NCBI GenBank assembly: GCA_964477525.1
Contig: CAYZHY010000149.1
Coordinates: 1-8,393, forward strand
DNA: 8,393 nucleotides
Origin: PCC-9228 sp964477525
GTDB lineage: Bacteria > Cyanobacteriota > Cyanobacteriia > Cyanobacteriales > PCC-9228
Direction of reading: 5' to 3'
A program made the position numbers and the translations under genes. Below, one piece after another: positions 7,212-8,393 of the stretch (position 1 is the first letter of the stretch; each line of letters opens with the position of its first letter). The notes beneath the pieces are model-generated. The model saw nothing but the letters and a program-made list of their open reading frames with translations. It had not been told where the DNA came from and did not search any database.

Positions 7212-7242
7212 TTTAAGCTACCCTCGTTTGAGGTAGCATAAA
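7212..7242. repeat. Imperfect inverted repeat in the leader region of the minus-strand gene
   Basis: Arms 7212-7222 and 7232-7242 pair at 10 of 11 positions around a 9-nt loop, with core GCTACC/GGTAGC. Neither strand has a T-run after the stem, so it is not an intrinsic terminator. It lies about 80 bp upstream of the start at 7136 and could be an operator or a leader hairpin; its function is unknown. Confidence 0.4.
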
Positions 7243-7535
7243 TGAGTGTCATTCGTTTGTGGAGAGTTGGGTATTGGAAATCGGGCGTTCAGAATAAGGT
7301 TTTTTATATTTTTAAATAATATATGAATATAAAATATTTGTAGGCTCGAAACGGAAGACACCATTTCTAGCTCCCGTTTACAATTGCCGTAAAATAGAAT
7401 AGAGTTGGATATGGTTTGATTGTTTTCATGCGATCGTGAAGCGTTTCGGAACGAGAATCGCCTAAATTTCCCCAACAGAAGAGCTTAGAAACGGCCGTTG
7501 CTTGGTGGGGATGCTGTTTCCCCGATCGCTGCTTG

Positions 7536-7541
7536 TACAAT
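7536..7541 (+). promoter_or_regulatory. Candidate -10 element for gloB
   Basis: TACAAT matches five of six consensus bases and lies about 72 bp before the gloB start. The hexamer 17 bp upstream (GCTGTT) is a poor -35. It is plausible because -35 elements are often weak in cyanobacteria, but unproven. Confidence 0.3.
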
Positions 7542-7602
7542 AATAGGGGGTAGGAATTTTTGCCGATATGGTTTCCACTCGTTGCTGGCGAGAAAGCACA
7601 CC

Positions 7603-7610
7603 AAGGAGGT
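7603..7610 (+). promoter_or_regulatory. Strong Shine-Dalgarno (AAGGAGGT) deciding the gloB start
   Basis: AAGGAGGT is fully complementary to the 16S rRNA tail and ends 3 nt before the ATG at 7614. This settles the start in favour of the family-consistent N-terminus MQVYRLPALSDNY rather than the in-frame ATG 54 bases further upstream at about 7560-7568. Confidence 0.8.
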
Positions 7611-7613
7611 TGT

Positions 7614-8387
7614 ATGCAAGTTTATCGCTTACCAGCCCTTTCTGATAACTATATCTTTTTGTTGCACGATCCGGAGAAAAACGAAGCAGCGGTGGTAGAC
7701 CCGGCGGAGGCAAAGCCGGTGCTGCAAAAGTTGGAAAGTCTCGGCGCGCAGTTGACTACGATTTTCAATACCCACCATCACATGGACCACGTGGGTGGCA
7801 ACAAGCAATTGATGAAGCGTTTTCCAGATTTGGTGGTTTACGGTGGTACGGAAGACCGCGGACGCATTCCGGGGCAGCAGGTATACTTACAAGAGGGCGA
7901 TCGCGTAGAGTTTGCCAATCGCACGGGTGAGGTATTTTTCGTTCCCGGTCACACCCGCGCTCACATTGCCTATTATTTCCCGCCGGCTGAAGGGGAAGAC
8001 ATGGGAGAATTGTTCTGCGGCGACACGCTGTTTGCTGGCGGTTGCGGCAGATTGTTTGAAGGCAGTCCCAATCAAATGGTGTCGTCGCTGACGAAGTTGC
8101 GCCAGTTGCCGGACAATACGCGGATTTGGTGCGCTCACGAGTATACGCTGAAAAATCTCCAGTTTGCGGTGACGGTGGATGGAGACAATGCAGATTTGCA
8201 ACAGCGGTTTGAGGACGTGAAGGCAAAGCGCAAGCAAAATGAGGCGACGGTGCCTTCGGTTTTGGGTTTGGAAAAACGTACGAATCCTTTCTTGCGTTGG
8301 GAGTCTCCAGCGTTACAGGCGGCTGTAGATAGTAAAGACCCGGTGGAAACGTTTGCCCGGGTTCGCAGTCGCAAGAATCGGTTTTAG
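7614..8387 (+). CDS. gloB: Hydroxyacylglutathione hydrolase (glyoxalase II)
   Basis: GloB hydrolyses S-D-lactoylglutathione to D-lactate and glutathione, the second step of methylglyoxal detoxification, in the cytoplasm. This 257-residue protein has the usual family length. It shows the binuclear metal site of the metallo-beta-lactamase fold: THHHMDH with His54, His56, Asp58 and His59, then His113 in PGHTRAH, Asp137 in CGDTLF and His175 in CAHEY. AGGCGRLFEG (141-150) and the C-terminal RSRKNRF are the glutathione-contacting parts that set GloB apart from other hydrolases of this fold. The N-terminus MQVYRLPALSDNY is typical, and a perfect Shine-Dalgarno precedes it. It is divergent from the transthyretin-like gene; its partner gloA is not in the window. 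The gene is complete, with its stop 6 bases before the window edge. Confidence 0.96.
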   Translation: MQVYRLPALSDNYIFLLHDPEKNEAAVVDPAEAKPVLQKLESLGAQLTTIFNTHHHMDHVGGNKQLMKRFPDLVVYGGTEDRGRIPGQQVYLQEGDRVEFANRTGEVFFVPGHTRAHIAYYFPPAEGEDMGELFCGDTLFAGGCGRLFEGSPNQMVSSLTKLRQLPDNTRIWCAHEYTLKNLQFAVTVDGDNADLQQRFEDVKAKRKQNEATVPSVLGLEKRTNPFLRWESPALQAAVDSKDPVETFARVRSRKNRF

Positions 8388-8393
8388 AAGTTT

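Larger units (their letters stand above)
7137..7613. other. Divergent intergenic region, 477 bp, AT-rich with inverted repeats
   Basis: No gene is supported here. It should carry the promoters of both the minus-strand transthyretin-like gene and gloB. Contents include a hairpin at 7212-7242, an AT-rich core about 7297-7340 with a 9-bp inverted repeat (TTTTATATT 7302-7310, AATATAAAA 7326-7334), a 10-bp palindrome AACGGCCGTT (7490-7499), a small GGGGA/TCCCC hairpin (7507-7523), and a -10-like TACAAT (7536-7541). Short open frames on both strands show no family features. Confidence 0.6.
77..7904. repeat. HIP1 octamers (GCGATCGC), at least 15 copies
   Basis: The palindrome GCGATCGC starts at 77, 323, 1402, 1459, 1766, 2008, 3389, 3445, 3835, 4344, 5216, 5550, 5742, 6125 and 7897. 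Far fewer than one would be expected by chance in this length. HIP1 is known to be greatly over-represented in many cyanobacterial genomes and is the clearest lineage marker here. Copies lie in both coding and intergenic DNA; no copy was counted in 6133-7896 (which includes the gap). Confidence 0.9.

Noticed and set aside
7490..7499. AACGGCCGTT palindrome as a restriction or operator site
   Set aside because: It is a single 10-bp palindrome without a second copy or a promoter at a suitable distance, so chance is an adequate explanation.
7560..7613. Upstream in-frame start for gloB adding 18 residues
   Set aside because: The extension does not match the GloB family, whose N-terminus begins near MQVYRLPALSDNY, and a perfect AAGGAGGT lies just before the ATG at 7614.

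Overview
The window looks like chromosomal DNA from a cyanobacterium, probably a filamentous or oscillatorialean type, though the genus cannot be fixed by eye. The octamer GCGATCGC (HIP1, the hallmark cyanobacterial repeat) occurs at least 15 times in 8.4 kb. The proteins fit this: a MutL with sequence traits I associate with cyanobacteria, a TPR-rich lytic transglycosylase, and a TPR protein of a style common in that phylum. There is one assembly gap of exactly 100 N (6956-7055). I see no tRNA, rRNA, CRISPR array, insertion sequence or phage gene.

Layout from left to right. 109-2310 (minus) encodes a membrane-anchored or exported Slt-type lytic transglycosylase with a long TPR-like superhelix. 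A 266-bp divergent intergenic region (2311-2576) follows, with a perfect TATAAT box, a perfect 11-bp inverted repeat and a T-run; it may hold a small RNA or an attenuator. 2577-4256 (plus) encodes the mismatch-repair protein MutL. Its stop codon overlaps by 4 bp the stop codon of the convergent gene 4253-5476 (minus), which encodes a seven-repeat TPR protein with a striking Trp/Arg-rich amphipathic N-terminal helix. 5477-5725 is intergenic and contains an intrinsic terminator for the next gene. 5726-7136 (minus) is an uncharacterised Cys-containing protein starting with a transthyretin-like/carboxypeptidase-regulatory-like beta-sandwich. The N-gap interrupts it, and both flanks read as the same protein. 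A 477-bp AT-rich divergent intergenic region with hairpins (7137-7613) separates it from gloB (7614-8387, plus), glyoxalase II.

The genes do not form one pathway. They are mostly single-gene transcription units in alternating orientation, typical of cyanobacterial housekeeping regions: cell-wall turnover (Slt), DNA repair (MutL), methylglyoxal detoxification (GloB), and two genes without a known role. No strong case for a new multi-gene system can be made. The observations most worth checking are the slt-mutL intergenic RNA structures, the Trp-rich helix of the TPR protein, and the gapped transthyretin-like protein.
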